A DNA stretch of 64,000 nt from Cylicocyclus nassatus. Taxonomy: Eukaryota; Nematoda; Chromadorea; Rhabditida; Strongylidae. The DNA lies in assembly GCA_958299035.1 (NCBI GenBank), contig CATQJL010000223.1, forward strand, positions 48,224,162 through 48,288,161, in the 5' to 3' direction. The notes below the pieces were generated by a model. It saw nothing but the letters and a program-made list of their open reading frames with translations. It was not told the origin of the DNA and made no database searches. Positions 60,352 to 64,000 of this stretch are shown here, in pieces (position 1 is the stretch's first letter; each line of letters starts with the position of its first letter). A program made the translations under genes and the position numbers.

Positions 60352-60886
60352 AGGCCTCTCTCGGGGGTGTATGCCATAAAACTTACACCTGAAAACAGGA
60401 ATCTACAGTGAACATTTTGGATTTTGCGATTAAGTTCAAAAATCGTAATCCAAGTAATTTCCTGTCGGTTTCAAGGCCAGATGCCGAAGTCTATACACCC
60501 TTAAAAATTTGCCGATAGAACTTTCGTGCTAACCCATTGATAAGCAATCTTTACCTTTTCACTTATATTAATATATCATTACCCTATGTTACCTTAATAC
60601 TTATGGAACTTCTTCAATTGTAAGAAGTCTGGAAATGGGTCTAAACTATTCATATTGTGATCTCGACCGGTTTATAGTGTATGAACTGCATTTTCACAGA
60701 TAAAGCATAATTTATTGATTTTGTGTGACATGTGAGAACGTTTAACATTTTTATATGATTTTAACGAAAAAAGCAGAAATAGTGAAGATCGCGACTATCC
60801 GCTAAACAAAGGACATGATCTACAGTATCCATATCTACAGTATCCACTGACTATGTACAAGCAAAAGTATCAACAACTCAAAATCG
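60352..60886. other. Intergenic between convergent genes, nothing recognised
   Basis: AT-rich sequence separates the MITE from the 3' end of the cytochrome oxidase gene. A short duplication of the ATCTACAGTATCCA type occurs near 60818-60847. Confidence 0.4.
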
Positions 60887-60892
60887 TTTATT
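60887..60892 (-). terminator. AATAAA overlapping the COX6A stop codon
   Basis: On the minus strand the stop TAA and the hexamer AATAAA share one base (TAAATAAA). If used, it would leave a 3' UTR of only some 15-20 bases. Confidence 0.55.
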
Positions 60893-62210
60893 TACTTCTT
60901 TGTTGCTGCTGCTGCTTGACGCTCCTTCTCGTAACCAACGCCGGGAACATATTGCTCACTGGGATTGTGAAAGAGTGAATGATTACCGTCGCCCCAAGGA
61001 AAGGGCTAAAATCAAGAATTTTTCAAATAAACCCCAAATTTCTTTAGCAGAGTGTTGTCACCTTGTTTCGAACATTCATGTATGGATATTCGACGTGTTC
61101 TGGTCTTTCATGTGACATGTGGTGGGAGTGGTCCTTATAAGCTGCATACATGGTCAAGGCTAGGCACGGAAGCGAGGCATAGAAAAATATTCTTTTCCAT
61201 GTTAACTTCGCATCTATAAATATCAGAATAGATATAGCTTAGTATGATGATCGATATTATGTTTAATGTCTAGCTGACCACATTTGCGTCTGAATAATGG
61301 TTATAAGACGCCAAACTCAAAAATGAGCTCCGTGGCTGGATTTTTTACGCGCAAATGTTGTCCCAAAAGATCGTTAACACTGTTTAATCGTAAATGACTC
61401 TCTTGTCATGAAGTCTTTCGAGAAGCTTCATTCACCATTTTGTAGAGCGAGGTTTAACTTAGACCTATAGTATGGAGCGAATCATCAATCGCTCTTCAAT
61501 ACTGTAGGATTCGGTAGAAACTTTGCGAAAGATTTTTGGAAGTTAAAAGCTTTTTTGACTCAGGAGGAAAACCAAACAAATCAAAAACTCTTGTACTGGG
61601 CTAGTCGAAGTGGCTGATACTAAATATAACGTTTGTAATCCACTGTAATGCTTTTTTATGAATTATTTCAGGTTTAGGCTAAAATGTTAATCAGAATTGC
61701 GATCACAACATTAAAAAAACTCAAAAAACTGGAAGAAAGTTGTGCAGTGAAATCGGCACGCCCAAAATATCGCTACATGAAATTCCATTTTTGTAGTTAT
61801 TATATTTCTCTGTTAAAAGCCTATTTCCATTGGCGCTGAATGCTGAAATTTCCTACCGTAATCCTACAGTGATAAAGAACGATTGATGTTTGCTCCATAC
61901 TGTAGGTCTAAGTTTAACCTCGCTCTACAAAATAGTGCCTCAAGCTTCTCGAAAGACTTCATGACAAGAGAGTTAATAACGATCAAACAGTGTTGACTGG
62001 GACACCCTGTATTTACCATCACCTAATAGACTACAAATGGATTCTCTATGACAGCAAATTTGAGTGGACAATTCTTGACTCACCGTTACTTTCTTTCAAC
62101 ATCTTTGTGTAATTTTGCTTGTAGTTTTCGAAATTTTTGCCAGAATAGAACCCTCCACTACCATGCCTGCGGAGCTCTGTTGTGGCTGCACGTGGAGCAA
62201 GTCGTAACAT
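60892..62210 (-). CDS. Cytochrome c oxidase subunit 6A, mitochondrial
   Basis: Three minus-strand exons, 62210-62084, 61213-61062 and 61005-60892 (TAA), join in phase to 130 aa. Residues 1 to about 25 are Arg/Ala-rich without acidic clusters ([17 protein letters not shown]), a typical mitochondrial presequence. One membrane helix spans about 50-68 ([19 protein letters not shown]). The family signature then follows: [20 protein letters not shown] and [12 protein letters not shown], which match COX6A of animals almost residue for residue. The protein sits in the inner membrane as a nuclear-encoded accessory subunit of complex IV. The C-terminus carries an extra Gln/Ala/Lys tail. An acceptor (TTCCAG) ends six bases before the ATG, fitting trans-splicing. 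Intron 1 hosts a foldback transposon, and the stop overlaps AATAAA. Confidence 0.94.
61348..62009. mobile_element. Tc1/mariner-like foldback element in COX6A intron
   Basis: The right end reads, inverted, CAGGGTGTCCCAGTCAACAC next to a TA. The left end has the related GTTGTCCCAAAAG-GTTAACACTGTTT. Arms of roughly 200 bases pair through CTCTCTTGTCATGAAGTC, GTAGAGCGAGGTT and ACTGTAGGATT blocks. The left terminus is decayed, so its exact start is approximate. It fills most of intron 1 (61214-62083). Confidence 0.7.
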
Positions 62211-62216
62211 AGTAAC

Positions 62217-62226
62217 CTGGAACCAG
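62217..62226 (-). promoter_or_regulatory. Probable spliced-leader trans-splice acceptor of COX6A
   Basis: On the minus strand CTGGTTCCAG ends six bases before the ATG at 62210. The very short leader and lack of an upstream exon suggest spliced-leader addition, as for many nematode housekeeping genes. Confidence 0.5.
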
Positions 62227-63078
62227 AACTTGCATTGGTAGAAAAAAAAGTCTGAGCACGATTGGTGGACGAATAGACTCTTAAGACACGAATGTCGCCA
62301 ATTAGTTATGCCTGCAGCTGTGCTTGCTTCTCCCACCGTCTCTTCCCTTTTAAGCCCTGATCCACTCCTGCATAACGCTGATGTGCTTCAAAAATACAGG
62401 AATATAAATGAAAAAGATTTTGTCTACGTTAATTCTCACGTGTAAACCTGCCTTTCGAAAGTCTGCAGATCTACTACACTGAGTAGTGGCAAAGTTTTGT
62501 CCATTTTTTCGAACGAATACAATACCTCGTACAATGAAACCCAAATGCTTCAAAATGCAGCTTTTAATTCTATTCCTGATAATTATAAACTTTTTTATAA
62601 TTGCTAAAATCACCCTTATGTGCTCAATGTCCGGTTGATTTCCTAGAATTTTAATCTGTTTCAAAAGTGGATATATTGCGAACAGAGCAGATCTCGAATT
62701 AAGCGGCAACGCTGTTAGATTCTTCTGATCTTCCGTTTGAAGCTTGGAAACTTACTTCGGAAATTCCGATTATTGGTAAAGTCCTAGTAGACATTCGCAA
62801 CAAAAACATGACCTTTGAAGCTTCTGTGAGTTGAATTATTGTTATTGACCATCAGTTGTGCGAACTGAGCAAATTTGATTTGCAAAGAATCGGCTTTTTG
62901 GAGTTTTCTGTAATGCTATGCATTACAGGCGCTTAAAAAGCAGAGGTATTTCTCAGAAAAATAATTGTTATACGCTTCCGAAACGTGATCTGGATAATCA
63001 AAAACGAATATGTAGTAGCCATGAATTTACTCTACATTATCTGCCAGCGCTTGTTTGAAATATTAAAACAAAAATTGG
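62227..63078. other. No gene seen upstream of COX6A
   Basis: Short frames only. The COX6A promoter should lie here on the minus strand, but no specific element is recognised. Confidence 0.35.
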
Positions 63079-63756
63079 TACTTTTCCGTTATCCGGACCC
63101 ATTTCTTCTAAGGGCTCTCATAACATACGTTCGTCTACAAAGACTGCCTCCCGCCACGTGTAAGGAAAAATTTGACACGTTTCAGCCCATTTTGAGTTGT
63201 TTTTTCCAATTCATTCCCAATGTGGTAAAAAACAATTCTGAGCACCTAAAAGCGTTTCAGCTGTTTTCTATAAAAGCAAAACTGTATAGAACCTTATCGC
63301 AGAACATCCTGATTGCTTTCAGCAAGAAATCAAATTTGTCTTTCTCTTCAAACTTCTGACCATGGGAATTTAGGGAGAGACTATAAATGGTGGCTTGCAG
63401 TATCGCGCTGCTGCTTGTTACGCCGCTTGGATGATGGAATCGTAGAGCACTTCTCCATCCTGGGCAGGTCTAATCTGTTCAGTGATAACAGGAAGACGTT
63501 ATTATTATAACAATGTTAATTCAGAAATTGTTTGATTAAAAATGGGGTCATTGTTGACTAGAATCCAGAATGAGCTTTTGTCACTAGTAGTGCAACACAA
63601 GCCCTTGGTGAAACCTGTTAAACATGTAGATGACATGTCAAATTTTTTTGACACGTGGCAGAAGGTTGACGTTTTTTCCTATGAAATCGGGACCAAATAT
63701 GGTGCAAGGTCAGAAGAAATATCCTTCCTTGAAAAAATGGGTCCGGATAACGGAAA
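63079..63756. repeat. Inverted-repeat element with TACTTTTCCGTTATCCGGAC arms
   Basis: TACTTTTCCGTTATCCGGAC with CCATTT at the left is mirrored by AAATGGGTCCGGATAACGG with AAAAGTAC at the right. An inner pair (CTGCCTCCCGCCACGTGT with AATTTGACACGT) supports a foldback structure. Downstream at about 63905-63925 is a mariner-like end (GAACTTTCGGGGCAACTTGG) that may be its true right terminus; the matching left end was not found. Confidence 0.6.
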
Positions 63757-63970
63757 AGTACCCAAAAATTTTCCGAGGTTAGGGAAAATCTGGCGTCACT
63801 GTTGAATGCTAAAGAGCATGGCAGGATAAAAAACTGAATCGGACGGACGATACCTAAGTCGATCAGTGTTCCGTGAGTCTCGGTACAGATCCAAAAAAAC
63901 GCACAGAACTTTCGGGGCAACTTGGTAAGATAATGTGCCGAATGTGAAATATAATTATAAGTCATCATCT

Positions 63971-64000
63971 TGAGTTGTCCCAAGAGTTTCGTCCGTTGTT
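63971..64000 (+). mobile_element. Possible mariner-type end cut by the window edge
   Basis: TTGAGTTGTCCCAAGAGTTT and CGTCCG resemble the TTAGGTTGTCCCGAAAGTTT ends seen elsewhere in the window. Only 30 bases are visible, so this is a weak call. Confidence 0.35.

Noticed and set aside
1..64000. tRNA, rRNA, CRISPR array or prophage
   Set aside because: No cloverleaf with a GGTTCGA-type arm, no rRNA-like block and no regularly spaced short repeats were found. The spliced genes rule out a bacterial origin.

Overview
The window looks like nuclear DNA of a nematode, most likely a clade V (strongylid-type) parasite. Genes are split by short introns with poly-T/TTTCAG acceptors. Several start codons lie 6-20 bases behind an AG acceptor, as expected for spliced-leader trans-splicing. 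Genes are sparse and embedded in dense small inverted-repeat transposons. The species assignment is inference.

Five genes can be built by joining exons by hand. A Shroom-like protein with a C-terminal ASD2-type coiled coil (+, 2027-5052, 5' end unresolved) is followed by a complete RNF14-type RWD-RING-IBR-RING2 ubiquitin ligase (+, 8293-13272, 442 aa). Then come a REEP5/Yop1-type ER membrane-shaping protein (-, 20679-22972), a secreted carbonic-anhydrase-related protein of the CA10/CA11 class with two of three zinc histidines replaced (+, 54771-59681), and cytochrome c oxidase subunit 6A (-, 60892-62210, 130 aa). They do different housekeeping, cytoskeletal and neuronal-type jobs, and I see no operon or pathway linking them. 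Between 22.97 and 54.75 kb I find no convincing gene.

The rest is mostly mobile DNA. Five non-autonomous canonical Helitrons (A|TC...CTGG|T with a subterminal hairpin) lie at 9.7, 10.4, 28.2, 30.0 and 31.8 kb; the first two are tandem inside an RNF14 intron. The copy at 30 kb joins the 5' two thirds of the first to the 3' third of the second. Four mariner-type elements (TTAGGTTG ends, TA duplications) lie at 15.4, 42.1, 46.6 and 51.7 kb. Three hAT-type MITEs (CAGGGCCCGGC-like ends, imperfect 8-bp duplications), two TTAA-flanked elements, a Mutator-type 146-bp MITE with a 9-bp duplication, a 3.4-kb element packed with ACCTTGAGGT motifs and several foldback families complete the picture. Most large introns of the five genes carry one of these insertions.

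All exon models are hand-built from reading frame, splice consensus and recalled family sequence. No database search was possible. No transposase, rRNA, tRNA or CRISPR was recognised.
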